DNA of 64,000 nucleotides, taken from NCBI GenBank assembly GCA_900320085.1, contig ONRC01000034.1, positions 1 through 64,000 of the forward strand, read 5' to 3'. Below, piece by piece: positions 42,371-50,357 of this stretch. The position numbers and the translations under genes are program-made. The notes below the pieces were generated by a model. That model did no database searches. It had not been told where the DNA came from and saw nothing but the letters and a program-made list of their open reading frames with translations. This DNA is from an uncultured Eubacteriales bacterium (lineage in GTDB: Bacteria > Bacillota > Clostridia > Christensenellales > Aristaeellaceae). The number at the start of each line of letters is the position of its first letter. Within the stretch, counting starts at the first letter, position 1.

Positions 42371-42482
42371 ATTGTAATGTGTCAATAAGAAACATGCAAT
42401 AAACGTGTCAAAAAGAAACAAATATGTAAAATGATCTTGACAATGTGTCGTAACGAAACTATAATAAGTGTCAGTTCGACAC
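42371..42482. promoter_or_regulatory. Phage immunity region: two divergent promoters and four operators
   Basis: Four 15-mers with half-sites GTGTC and GAAAC/GACAC five bases apart: 42379-42393, 42405-42419, 42445-42459 and the perfect palindrome GTGTCAGTTCGACAC at 42468-42482. The rightward promoter is consensus (TTGACA 42437-42442, 17, TATAAT 42460-42465) and the third operator fills its spacer. The leftward promoter is TTGCAT (42394-42399), 17, TACAAT (42371-42376), with the first operator filling its spacer. Confidence 0.85.
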
Positions 42483-42495
42483 AAGAGGTGGTTCG

Positions 42496-42687
42496 ATGGA
42501 TTTAGCGGACATGAGAAAACAGAAAGGGCTGACCCAGGAAGATATGGCAAAAGTGCTTGGTATCAGCCGGCCCGCGTACACCAATATCGAAACGAACAGG
42601 AGGAAACCTTCTGTGAAAATCGCTCAGAAAATTGGGATGATCCTGGATTTTGATTGGCCGAAAATGTACGAGGATGCTGCGAAATAA
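42496..42687 (+). CDS. Cro-like XRE-family regulator
   Basis: 63 residues, essentially one helix-turn-helix domain: LADMRKQKGLTQEDMAKVLGISRPAYTNIE at 3-32. Its recognition segment is close to that of the divergent repressor (GITRAAYTNIENGKR there, GISRPAYTNIETNRR here), consistent with binding the same operators. Preceded by AAGAGGTGG and a consensus promoter. First gene of the rightward early operon. Confidence 0.88.
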   Translation: MDLADMRKQKGLTQEDMAKVLGISRPAYTNIETNRRKPSVKIAQKIGMILDFDWPKMYEDAAK

Positions 42688-42721
42688 AGCCATTCTGTAC
42701 GATAAAAAGGGAGGGATGACA

Positions 42722-42976
42722 ATGCATAAGGGATTGCTTGCAACGCTGAGCTATATGTACCGGTACCTGTGCATGGCGCGGGGAAAAATGGACCGGACTG
42801 AGCTGGCGAGCATTGCCGGGAGTGCCGGGGCCATGGCTGGCCATGCTGCGGAGGTGCTGGAGCCCCAGGAGGGCGACGACCTGAGGGAAAACCGCCTGGA
42901 CATCGAGCAGGCGCAGCTGGTGGACCAGCACATTGAAGAAATGGTGGAATGGCTGATAAAGCTGGAAATCGTTTAA
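42722..42976 (+). CDS. Small phage early protein
   Basis: 84 residues from ATG 42722, six bases after GGGAGG. Helical throughout, with MHKGLLATLSYMYRYLCMARGK and an acidic second half (EVLEPQEGDDLRENRLDIEQAQLVD shortened: RENRLDIEQAQLVDQH). No family recognised; in the early operon after Cro. Confidence 0.6.
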   Translation: MHKGLLATLSYMYRYLCMARGKMDRTELASIAGSAGAMAGHAAEVLEPQEGDDLRENRLDIEQAQLVDQHIEEMVEWLIKLEIV

Positions 42977-42991
42977 ACCAATGACAGGAAG

Positions 42992-43043
42992 CACCTCATC
43001 CGGCCCTTCGGGCCACCTTCCCCTCCGAGGGGAAGGCTTTTGG
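42992..43043. repeat. Short family-A element
   Basis: CACCTCATCCGGCC-CTTC-GGGCCACCTTCC then CCTCCGAGGGGAAGGCTTTTGG, one half-unit of the full element at 24015, between two early phage genes. Confidence 0.75.
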
Positions 43044-43053
43044 AGGAAATAGA

Positions 43054-43275
43054 ATGGAGAAGGACACCAGTGTAAAGGCCATCGGGCCGGACTGCCTGAA
43101 CTGCTGGAAGAAGAACATCTGCCCGCAGATGGAGGAAGGAAAATTCTGCGGACAATGGCAGAGCAAAGAACCATCACCTCATCCGTCGCCTTCGGCGACA
43201 CCTTCCCCTCAAGGGGAAGGCTGGGACCCGGACGAGGCCTGGAACCGGGGAGACAGCGACATGTTTTATATGTGA
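43054..43275 (+). CDS. Small Cys-rich phage protein carrying an in-frame repeat
   Basis: 73 residues. DCLNCWKKNICPQM and FCGQW give four Cys that may bind zinc. The peptide HPSPSATPSPQGEGW (about 43175-43222) is encoded by a family-A repeat inserted in frame, after which the sequence resumes DPDEAWNRGDSDMFYM, likely the original C-terminus. ATG follows TGGAGGAAA. Function unknown. Confidence 0.6.
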   Translation: MEKDTSVKAIGPDCLNCWKKNICPQMEEGKFCGQWQSKEPSPHPSPSATPSPQGEGWDPDEAWNRGDSDMFYM

Positions 43276-43285
43276 GGGATAAACC

Positions 43286-43522
43286 ATGAGGAAGAAGAAG
43301 GAAACGGGCACCTTCGCGGTGCTGGACCCGCTGTACGGGTACCCGGAAATGATGAGCGCCCAGGACGTGGCGGGCTTCGCCGGGATCAGCGAGCCAAGCG
43401 CGCTGAAATGGATGCAGGAGCACGGCGGCGTGATCGTGGTGAAGGGCAAGGTGCGCAATGTGTGGCGGATCCACAAGGAATATGTGCGGAGGCAGTTCAA
43501 TATTCCGAGGATTACTGCTTGA
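43286..43522 (+). CDS. Excisionase-like small DNA-binding protein
   Basis: 78 residues. MMSAQDVAGFAGISEPSALKWM reads as a winged helix-turn-helix start of the kind seen in excisionases and phage regulators, followed by a VVKGKVRNVWRIHKEYVRRQF strand-helix end. Placed 10 bases after the Cys-rich gene. Excisionase or early regulator; not certain. Confidence 0.6.
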   Translation: MRKKKETGTFAVLDPLYGYPEMMSAQDVAGFAGISEPSALKWMQEHGGVIVVKGKVRNVWRIHKEYVRRQFNIPRITA

Positions 43523-43523
43523 T

Positions 43524-43638
43524 CACCTCATCCGTCAGGCTACGCCTGACACCATCCGAGGGCTGCCGCCCAGCCTCCGCTGAAAACCTGCCCAAGGGCA
43601 GGTTTTCCGGGCGCTGCGGCTCCCCTCGATGGGAAGGC
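43524..43638. repeat. Long-form family-A element with internal module
   Basis: CACCTCATCCGTCAGGC...GCCTGACACC, then a module CATCCGAGGGCTGCCGCCC, a stem CTGCCCAAGGGCAG between GAAAAC and GTTTTC, and the end CCCCTCGATGGGAAGGC. The same long form lies at 44439 (inside the primase gene) and 60885. The GAAAAC/GTTTTC-flanked stem differs among copies but stays paired (CTGCCC/GGGCAG, CAGCCC/GGGCTG). Confidence 0.75.
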
Positions 43639-43644
43639 ATTTCT

Positions 43645-44135
43645 GCGGGATGTAAACTCCGGGCGGCCGGGAGGGAGGCCGCGCGTGAAGACCGGTAAAA
43701 GGCGGTTCGACTCCGCCCGCCCGCGCCAGCAGGCCAAGCAGAGCCTGCCCCTCATTCCTCCTGAGGATTCGCGCCGCGGCATCGGCGCGGATGGCAGCCG
43801 GAAAGACGGCGCTCTCCCCGGGCCCGTCTGGATTAGCGGACCGGGGAGGGATTTGGCTCCTGGTGAGCCATGGCCGCACCCGCAAGATGGCGGGCGGCAC
43901 CTCATCCGGCGCTTCGCGCCACCTTCCCCTGCGAGGGGAAGGCATTGTGATCGCTGGCAAGATGGCCAGATCACGAACGGCTGCACCTGCAGGATGGCAG
44001 GCGGCAAAACGAGCAGAACGGTGTATAAAGGCACGCCGAAAACCTGCCGTTATCAGCCAGGACGCGCTGCGGGCAAGATGGCCCGGCGCGGGCCTGGATT
44101 CATTTTCGCAAAAACGGGATCGGGAGAAGATAAAA
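43645..44135 (+). other. Structured non-coding region with four bulged hairpins ahead of the primase gene
   Basis: No supported gene. Four hairpins (43873-43898, 43945-43976, 43980-44005, 44057-44097) share a hexaloop A[A/G]GATG, a 5-bp inner stem closed by GC, a 2-base bulge on the 5' side only and an outer stem of 4-7 bp. Inner stems differ but always pair: CCCGC/GCGGG, CTGGC/GCCAG, CCTGC/GCAGG, CGGGC/GCCCG. Further stems lie upstream: GCGGCC/GGCCGC (43663-43682), GGCGG/CCGCC with a T-arm-like loop TTCGACT (43701-43717), GCAGGC/GCCTGC (43729-43748) and CTCCCCGG/CCGGGGAG (43814-43848). It looks like a structured RNA or tandem protein-binding hairpins. Confidence 0.6.
43898..43943. repeat. 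Short family-A element between hairpins one and two
   Basis: CACCTCATCCGGCGC-TTC-GCGCCACC followed by TTCCCCTGCGAGGGGAAGGC. Removing it brings hairpins one and two to the same roughly 30-base spacing as hairpins two and three. Confidence 0.75.
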
Positions 44136-46940
44136 TTGCATATCAACGATTTTTTGAACCTGCTGGAGCCGAAACGCAAAAAGCAGGACAGCAACGGAAG
44201 CTGGATATGCCGCTGCCCGGCCCACGACGACAAGACGGAAAGCCTTCACGTGAAGCTGGGGCGGAACAAGCGGGGCCAGGACATCATCCTGGTGAAATGC
44301 TTCGCGGGGTGCGACCGGCTGGACATCGTGCATGCCCTGGGGTTGCAGCAGAAGGACCTGACCTGCGACCCCAGCGATGACCCGCCATGGGACGGCGGGA
44401 CGGTGCGCCAGGCGGTGCCGACATACGAAAAGAGGAAGACCTCATCCGGCGCTGGCGCACCACCATCCGAGGGCTACCGCCCGGCCTCCGCTGAAAACCA
44501 GCCCAAGGGCGGGTTTTCCGGGCGCTCCGGCCCCCCTGAAGGGGAAGGCCCAAAAAAGGCCGACCACGGGAAAAAGACGCTGGAATGCAGCTACGCCTAT
44601 ACCGACGAAAACGGGACAGTGCTGTATGAGGCGTGCCGGTACCGGTACGAGGACGGAACGAAGACCTTCCGCCAGCGCCGGCCGGACCCGGACAAGCCGG
44701 GACAATGGAAATGGGATATGCAGGGGCTGCGCCTGGTGCTATACCGGCTGCCGGAGGTGCGCAAGGCAATCAGCGAGAACCGCGCCATCTGGATCGCCGA
44801 GGGCGAAAAGGACGCGGACAACCTGGCCAAGATCGGCCTGTGCGGCACCAGCGCCCCCATGGGCGCGGGCAAATGGAACAAGGGGGACTACACGGCATCC
44901 CTGCGGGGCGCCACCTGCTACATCCTGCCGGACAACGACGAGCCCGGCTGGGCGCACGCGCGGGACATCGCCAAGAGCCTGGACGGCGTGGCCAGCCACG
45001 CGCGGATATTGGATCTGAAACGCATCTGGCCGGAGATCCCGGCGAAAAATGACGTGAGCGACCTGATCGGGCACCTGGGTGAAGCGAAAGCCAAGGAAGC
45101 GCTGATCGCCCTGGCCCGGGACAACAGCCTGCAATACGGCGACCTGGAAGGGCTGTACGCCAAGGTGCCGGGCTACGGCGTGGTGGCGGGCCGCATATGC
45201 CAGTACACGGACAGCGTGAGCAAGCCGCTGTGCAATTTCGTGGCGCTGCCGGTGAGCGTGCTCACCCTGGACGATGGCCAGACAATCCAGAAGCGGATGC
45301 TGATCCGGGGCTGGACGGCCACGGGCAAGGAGCTGCCGCCCGCCCAGGTGCCGGTGACGCAGTTCCCCGGCATGGGCTGGGTGAGCGAAAAATGGGATAT
45401 CGCGGCGAACATCGCGCCGGGCAACACCACCAAGGACAAGCTGCGCTATGCCATCGCGGAGGTGGGGCGAATGACCGTGGAACGCCGCACGGAGTACACC
45501 CACACGGGCTGGCGCAAGATCGGCGGCGCGTGGGCCTACCTGCACGGCGGCGGAGCTATCGGCGCGCCGCAGGTGAGAACCGTGCTGGAAGGCGGGCTGG
45601 CCCAATACAGCCTGGACGGAGGTGACACAACAGCAAAAGACGGATACCGGGAAAGCCGGGGGCTGATGACCGTGATGAGCGAGCACGTGGCCGTGCCGCT
45701 GCTCTGCTGCGTATACCTGGCCCCGCTGCGGCACTTTTTGCAGCAGGCGGGCATTCCACCCAGCTTCGCGGTGTTCCTGGTAGGCAAAGGCGGCGGGCGG
45801 AAAAGCACGGCGGCGGCGCTGGCCCTGAGCCACTTCGGCAACTTCACCAGCCAGACGATGCCGGCCAGCTTCCACGACACGGCCAACAGCATAAGGGCCA
45901 AGGCGTTTTCCCTGAAGGATATGCCCATCGTGGTGGACGACTACCACCCCACCCAGAGCCCACAGGAGCGGCGCAAGATGGAGGGCATGGCCCAGGAGCT
46001 GGCCCGCGCCTTCGGTGACAATAGCGCGAGGGCGCGCATGAACGCCGACCGCACCCTGCAGCTGGCTCAGCCGCCCCGATGCCTGGCCATCATGACGGGA
46101 GAGGACCTGCCCCAGATCGGGGAAAGCGGGCTGGCGCGCTTCTTTGTGACGCGGGTGACGGCGGAGGACGTGCCGATCAGCGAAGCGCTGACCCAGGCGC
46201 AGGAGAACGCCATGCAGGGCAAGCTGCAGGCAGCGATGATCGGATACATCGAATATCTGCTACGGCAGGCCGACGACCTGCCGAAGAACCTGAAAGCGGA
46301 GTGGACGAAGCTGCGCGCCGAAGCGCAGCGGCGGCTTCCCAAGGGGAGCCACGCCCGCAACATGGGGGCCATCGCCCACCTGATGCTGGGCTGGGAAATC
46401 ATGCTGACCTACGGCTACACCCTGGGCGAAATCACGCGGGAGCAGCTGCCCCTGGAGATCGACCGCGCCTGGCGTCAGCTGATCCAGAGCGGCACCCAGC
46501 AGGCGAAGGAAGCCCAGGAGGACACCCCGGAAAACGCCTTCCTGGACTGCATCCGCGAGCTGCTGGGGAGCAAAAACGCCTATGTGAAGGACCTGAGCGC
46601 CAACGCGGAGCCGGGCCCCAGCGGCGGGCCGGGCATGATCGGGTACCGGGACGAAATGTATTACATGCTGCTGCCGGAAATGTGCTATAAGGCCGTGAGC
46701 GAAACCTATGTACGCCAGGGCACCCAGTTTCCCCTTTCCAAGCGGGGCATACTGCGGGCCCTGCGGGAAGCGGGCGTCACCGAAGCCGATGAGGGCGGCG
46801 TGACGCGGGTGAAGCGCATCAACGGGCGGAACCAGCGGCTGCTGTTCATCCGGCGGCACAAGATCGACGGCGGCGATCCGCCCGCGGAGCAGCAGGGCTT
46901 CCTGGATGTGACGGGGGCGGATGCGGATAATCCCTTTTAA
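44136..46940 (+). CDS. Phage primase-helicase (CHC2 zinc/Toprim/DUF927)
   Basis: 934 residues from TTG 44136, 8 bases after GGGAGA; the upstream open frame runs through the structured region. A CHC2-like zinc finger (WICRCPAHDDKTESL...CFAGCDRLDIVHALG) near 18-65, a Toprim domain (IWIAEGEKDADNLA, YILPDNDEPGWAHA) near 215-270, a DUF927 region, then a P-loop GKGGGRKST near 550 and Walker B-like MPIVVDDYHP near 596. It primes and unwinds DNA for phage replication. Residues about 102-138 are encoded by an in-frame family-A long-form repeat. Confidence 0.88.
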   Translation: MHINDFLNLLEPKRKKQDSNGSWICRCPAHDDKTESLHVKLGRNKRGQDIILVKCFAGCDRLDIVHALGLQQKDLTCDPSDDPPWDGGTVRQAVPTYEKRKTSSGAGAPPSEGYRPASAENQPKGGFSGRSGPPEGEGPKKADHGKKTLECSYAYTDENGTVLYEACRYRYEDGTKTFRQRRPDPDKPGQWKWDMQGLRLVLYRLPEVRKAISENRAIWIAEGEKDADNLAKIGLCGTSAPMGAGKWNKGDYTASLRGATCYILPDNDEPGWAHARDIAKSLDGVASHARILDLKRIWPEIPAKNDVSDLIGHLGEAKAKEALIALARDNSLQYGDLEGLYAKVPGYGVVAGRICQYTDSVSKPLCNFVALPVSVLTLDDGQTIQKRMLIRGWTATGKELPPAQVPVTQFPGMGWVSEKWDIAANIAPGNTTKDKLRYAIAEVGRMTVERRTEYTHTGWRKIGGAWAYLHGGGAIGAPQVRTVLEGGLAQYSLDGGDTTAKDGYRESRGLMTVMSEHVAVPLLCCVYLAPLRHFLQQAGIPPSFAVFLVGKGGGRKSTAAALALSHFGNFTSQTMPASFHDTANSIRAKAFSLKDMPIVVDDYHPTQSPQERRKMEGMAQELARAFGDNSARARMNADRTLQLAQPPRCLAIMTGEDLPQIGESGLARFFVTRVTAEDVPISEALTQAQENAMQGKLQAAMIGYIEYLLRQADDLPKNLKAEWTKLRAEAQRRLPKGSHARNMGAIAHLMLGWEIMLTYGYTLGEITREQLPLEIDRAWRQLIQSGTQQAKEAQEDTPENAFLDCIRELLGSKNAYVKDLSANAEPGPSGGPGMIGYRDEMYYMLLPEMCYKAVSETYVRQGTQFPLSKRGILRALREAGVTEADEGGVTRVKRINGRNQRLLFIRRHKIDGGDPPAEQQGFLDVTGADADNPF
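44439..44550. repeat. Family-A long-form element inside the primase gene
   Basis: Same modules as 43524-43638; in the primase frame it reads TSSGAGAPPSEGYRPASAEN and onward to PPEGEGP without a stop, lying between the zinc finger and the Toprim domain. Confidence 0.8.
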
Positions 46941-46960
46941 AGAAACGGAGGAAGAAGAAC

Positions 46961-47344
46961 ATGGCGGAAACAGACCGGGCCATGGACCTGATCCGGGATG
47001 AGATGGCCAAGTCCCACGACAACCCGGGAATCAGCATCCTGGGGGAATACCTGACGGAAAGGCTCCAGGGGGAGCCCGGGATCGCGGCGGCGATCCTGAA
47101 GCATAAGGAGCCGCTGGCCTTTGGCTTCGCGGCCATCAAGGAGCACGCGCGGAAAATCGCCAAGGGCGGCTATGCCTGCGTGGACGACAAGACGGGGCTT
47201 GCCCTGGCCTGCAAGGCGCTTGGGATAGGGACCTCATCCGGCGCTGACGCGCCACCTTCCCCTGTGAGGGGAAGGCTTGTAAATGATGCGCAAGCGCCTG
47301 CGCATGGAGAGCTGGATTTGGACGCCCTGCTGGGCGGGATATAA
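46961..47344 (+). CDS. PcfK-like protein (family that includes anti-CRISPR AcrIIA9)
   Basis: 127 residues. After a helical N-terminus comes IKEHARKIAKGGYACVDDKTGLALACKALGI, recalling the AKKKAxGGCAxVxDxxVFGWAxHYF segment of PcfK-like proteins; the quoted motif core is AKGGYACVDD. The call is strengthened by the PcfJ-like gene two genes on, since PcfK and PcfJ travel together. AcrIIA9, a Cas9 inhibitor, belongs to this family. A family-A repeat (47231-47277) encodes TSSGADAPPSPVRGRL near the C-terminus. Anti-CRISPR activity is only a possibility. Confidence 0.6.
   Translation: MAETDRAMDLIRDEMAKSHDNPGISILGEYLTERLQGEPGIAAAILKHKEPLAFGFAAIKEHARKIAKGGYACVDDKTGLALACKALGIGTSSGADAPPSPVRGRLVNDAQAPAHGELDLDALLGGI
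47231..47277. repeat. Short family-A element inside the PcfK-like gene
   Basis: ACCTCATCCGGCGCTGACGC then CACCTTCCCCTGTGAGGGGAAGGCT in frame with the gene; the one base change in the loop (TGTGA for TGCGA) leaves the stem intact. Confidence 0.8.
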
Positions 47345-47365
47345 AAGAAACGGAGGAAGAAGAAC

Positions 47366-47683
47366 ATGGCGAAAAATTACAGAATCAGGATCGAGGCGCT
47401 GGACGGGGCGGAATCGGTGATTCCGGAGCAATGGGAGAAAACCACCTGCGAAGGATTCGCGCTGCTGACCTTTGACGGGAAACATTGGGAGTGGATCGTG
47501 CAGGGCGTTAGCAGGCCAGAGTTGGCTGAGGGCATCGTGAAGAGCGATCCGGTGATGGAGGCGGCCATCATTGCCAATGGCATACGGGAGAGCGCGCAAT
47601 ATCATGAATGGCGGTCTGCCGACGCCATGAAAAAGCTGTTTTCGATTGCCCTGGACAAAAACGGGAAACCGAAAGACAGGTGA
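47366..47683 (+). CDS. Hypothetical phage protein
   Basis: 105 residues with a mixed alpha/beta pattern (YRIRIEALDGAESV, FALLTFDGKHWEWIVQGVS, MEAAIIANGIRESA). The GGAGGAAGAAGAAC ribosome-site block before it repeats the block before the PcfK-like gene, indicating local duplication of the intergenic sequence. Family not recognised. Confidence 0.6.
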   Translation: MAKNYRIRIEALDGAESVIPEQWEKTTCEGFALLTFDGKHWEWIVQGVSRPELAEGIVKSDPVMEAAIIANGIRESAQYHEWRSADAMKKLFSIALDKNGKPKDR

Positions 47684-47688
47684 GCGCA

Positions 47689-49461
47689 ATGGAGCTGGAA
47701 GAAGCATTGCGCCACGCGGGGCGGCTGGACGAAAGCGAAGTGGAGCGGCGGGCGCGGGATGCGCTGCCGCACTACATGTTTACTGACGGGGACAAGCGGC
47801 ACCGGACAGGATACTGTACCTGCTGCCAGAGCCAGCACATTCCCCTCCGGGCGGATGACAGCATTCCGGAATGGGCAGCCACCGACCCTTATGAGGATGA
47901 AGACACTCAGCACCATCCTGAATGGCAGTTAGGCTTTCGTGGACCATGGCGGGAATACGGACGCAGGGGCGAAAAATTCACCTTGACAAACAGCGGCAGG
48001 CAAAACGATTTCGGCTACTGCCCCGTGTGCGGGAACCTGGTGCAGTATAAGAGCTTTCACCTGGGCCGGAAGCATCTCTGCGATCGGATCCTGCTGATCC
48101 GCTATCAGAAAAGCGCGATCGACGAAAGAGTGCTGGTGATGCTGGGCTGGCTGGTGATCTGCGACTGGGGAGCATGGGACGATTACAACGAATGGCTGCC
48201 GGAGCTGTACATCGACCTGCGGGAAATCTGCGTGTTCACGCCGGGCCAGGGCGGCCAGCGCTTCACCAAACGGGTGTTCAACGAAATCGACTGGGACGCG
48301 CCGCCGAATGAAAAGGGCTTCATGGTGGTGAAAAGGGAACTGGCCTGGACGCACAACCGGCAATGCGTCAGCGGCTTCGACCCGTGGAGCGGGCCCTTCC
48401 GGCCAAGCGGCACCCTCTACATGCTGGATCAGGAAACGGTGGAAGCCGCGCTGCTGGGCACGCCCTGGGAACGGCTTTATGAGGCGAGAGAGGACAGCGG
48501 AGTGCTGGACCGGATCGACTTCTTCCACGCCGTGACCCGCTTTCCCTGCCTGGAATACCTGGAAAAGCTGGGGCTGCACCGGCTGAGCGGGATGCTGATT
48601 TCCGGTGACGGGAACAAGCGCCTGCTCAACACCCGGGGCAAAACTGCTCAGGCGGTGCTGCGGGTGGACGGGGATTTCTGGGGCTGGATCAAGGGAAACA
48701 AAATCGACGTTTCTCCCACGCTGCTGGAAATGTACCGCATCCGAAAGAAAACCGGCTGGAAGATCGGCAATGACGCGCTGCTGTGGCTGAGCGAGCGGGC
48801 CGACCCGGACGAGCTGATCGAGATCGGGCAGCTGCTGCCGGGCGGGCTGCTGAAAAAGGGCATCCGGTATATGCAGAAAAAAGGCGTGCAGCCCTTCCTT
48901 TTCCGGGATCACCTGAACACGATGAAGCTGCTGGACATGGACATGACGGACGCGGCCATGCTGTTTCCAGCCAGTTTCCGCCAGACCCATGATGAACTGA
49001 ACGCGCGGGTCAAGATCGTGAAGAACGCGAAGGAAAACCAGCGGGTGGCGGCGCGGGCCGCAAAGCTGGACGGCTGGAGCTTCAGCGCCCTGGGCCTGAC
49101 CATCCGGCCCTTCCTGGACGCGGACGAAATCATCCGGGAGGGAAACCAGCTTCGCCACTGCGTGGGCACCTACGTGGACCGCTACGCGAACGGCGGCACG
49201 GTGCTGCTGTGCCTGCGGGAGGACGAGCACCCGGACAAGCCATGGCGCACGGTGGAATACAGCGCGGCGGGAAAGCTGGTGCAGTGCCGGGGGTACAGGA
49301 ACCAGAGCCCGGAGGACGAGCAGGAGCGGATTGACGAATTTCTGCGGATGTTTGACCGGTTCCGGAAGGAATACAAAAAGGTGAGGGTAGAACCTCATCC
49401 GGGCGGGCGGATGGTATCCGCCCCTACACAGCGGAAGAAGAAAGGACGGAAGGCGGCATGA
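47689..49461 (+). CDS. PcfJ-like protein
   Basis: 590 residues from ATG 47689 after AGGTGA. Two CxxC zinc-type motifs in the first 130 residues (GYCTCCQSQHIPL, GYCPVCGNLVQYK), a long helical middle, and the PcfJ signature REGNQLRHCVGTYVDRYANG near 480-500 followed by LLCLRE and a strand-rich end. PcfJ domains occur on conjugative elements and phages, usually with PcfK; function is unknown. The last residues (PHPGGRMVSAPTQ) come from a family-F repeat. Overlaps the next start (ATGA). Confidence 0.82.
   Translation: MELEEALRHAGRLDESEVERRARDALPHYMFTDGDKRHRTGYCTCCQSQHIPLRADDSIPEWAATDPYEDEDTQHHPEWQLGFRGPWREYGRRGEKFTLTNSGRQNDFGYCPVCGNLVQYKSFHLGRKHLCDRILLIRYQKSAIDERVLVMLGWLVICDWGAWDDYNEWLPELYIDLREICVFTPGQGGQRFTKRVFNEIDWDAPPNEKGFMVVKRELAWTHNRQCVSGFDPWSGPFRPSGTLYMLDQETVEAALLGTPWERLYEAREDSGVLDRIDFFHAVTRFPCLEYLEKLGLHRLSGMLISGDGNKRLLNTRGKTAQAVLRVDGDFWGWIKGNKIDVSPTLLEMYRIRKKTGWKIGNDALLWLSERADPDELIEIGQLLPGGLLKKGIRYMQKKGVQPFLFRDHLNTMKLLDMDMTDAAMLFPASFRQTHDELNARVKIVKNAKENQRVAARAAKLDGWSFSALGLTIRPFLDADEIIREGNQLRHCVGTYVDRYANGGTVLLCLREDEHPDKPWRTVEYSAAGKLVQCRGYRNQSPEDEQERIDEFLRMFDRFRKEYKKVRVEPHPGGRMVSAPTQRKKKGRKAA
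49401..49427. repeat. Family-F fragment inside the PcfJ-like gene
   Basis: GGGCGGGCGGATGGTATCCG then CCCCTAC matches one end of the palindrome at 35483-35585, and is read in frame near the C-terminus. Confidence 0.65.
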
Positions 49462-50357
49462 CGGAAATCACACGCAGCCCGGCGATGATCGCCGGGGAGA
49501 TCAACACGATTAAGGAGCAGGTGCGCTCCACCGCGCTTTCCGCCTCGGTGGAGATCGGGCACCGGCTCCAGGAAGCCAAGGCGCTGGTGCCGGCGGGCGA
49601 ATGGGTGCGCTGGCTCAAGGATAACGTGGATTACTCAGTACGCACGGCGCAGAACCTGATGGCCCTTGCCCAGGAATACGACGGCAGCCAGGCGCAGGCG
49701 CTTTCGCGCCTCAGCTACACCCAGGCGGTGATGCTGCTGGCCCTGCCCCAGGAGGAGCGGGAGGAATTCGCCGAGACCCACGACCTGGACGCCATGAGCA
49801 CCCGGGAGCTGCAAAAAGAAATTCAGACCCTGAAGGCGGAAAAGGCCGAAATGCAGATCACCATGGACGAGCTGATCAAAAGCCAGGCGGACAGCCCCGC
49901 CGAGGAGCTGAAGCAGCAGATCGCCGGGCTGGAAGGCAAGCTCAAAGAAACCCGCGCCGCCGTGCAGACGGCCAAGGACGTGAACAAGGCCGCGAAGGAA
50001 ACGGAGCGCCAGCTGCGGGACAAGCTGCGGGAAACCGAGGAAACCGCCCGCAAGGATAAGGAAGCCCTGGAAGCGGCCCTCAAAAAAGCGCCGGAGCCCA
50101 TCATTCAGCAGGTGACGCCGCCGGACGTGGAAAAGGAGCTTTCCGACCTGCGCGCCCGGGCCAGCCGCAGCCAGGCGGAAGAGGCCCTGCGGGCCGGCTA
50201 CAGCGTGATACAGAACATGTACGAACGGCTGCTGGAAAACCTGGCGGACCTCTCCCCCATCGACGCCGACCTGGCGGCCCGCTTTCGGGCGGCCTTCGGC
50301 AAGGGCCTGCGCATGATGGCGGACGGGCTGGAAAAGGACAAGGGGGCGGCGGCATGA
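49458..50357 (+). CDS. DUF3102 phage protein
   Basis: 299 residues. The DUF3102 domain occupies the N-terminal third: EIGHRLQEAKALVPAGEWVRWLKDNVDYSV...AQNLMALA. A long Lys/Glu/Ala coiled coil (about 115-230) and a helical end follow. DUF3102 resembles the ParB/KfrA-type helical DNA-binding regions in phages and plasmids. Overlaps both neighbours by 4 bases, so it is tightly coupled to PcfJ and the zinc-ribbon gene. Confidence 0.8.
   Translation: MTEITRSPAMIAGEINTIKEQVRSTALSASVEIGHRLQEAKALVPAGEWVRWLKDNVDYSVRTAQNLMALAQEYDGSQAQALSRLSYTQAVMLLALPQEEREEFAETHDLDAMSTRELQKEIQTLKAEKAEMQITMDELIKSQADSPAEELKQQIAGLEGKLKETRAAVQTAKDVNKAAKETERQLRDKLRETEETARKDKEALEAALKKAPEPIIQQVTPPDVEKELSDLRARASRSQAEEALRAGYSVIQNMYERLLENLADLSPIDADLAARFRAAFGKGLRMMADGLEKDKGAAA

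Noticed and set aside
43645-43728. Complete tRNA gene
   Set aside because: T-arm and CCA-like end are convincing, but acceptor, D and anticodon arms do not fold.
43791-44135. Upstream extension of the primase reading frame from an ATG at 43791
   Set aside because: It would translate the bulged hairpins and a family-A repeat; the TTG at 44136 has a ribosome site and matches the usual protein start.
44739-45947. 402-residue minus-strand open frame in the primase region
   Set aside because: His/Ala/Arg-rich shadow of the primase-helicase gene without any motif.
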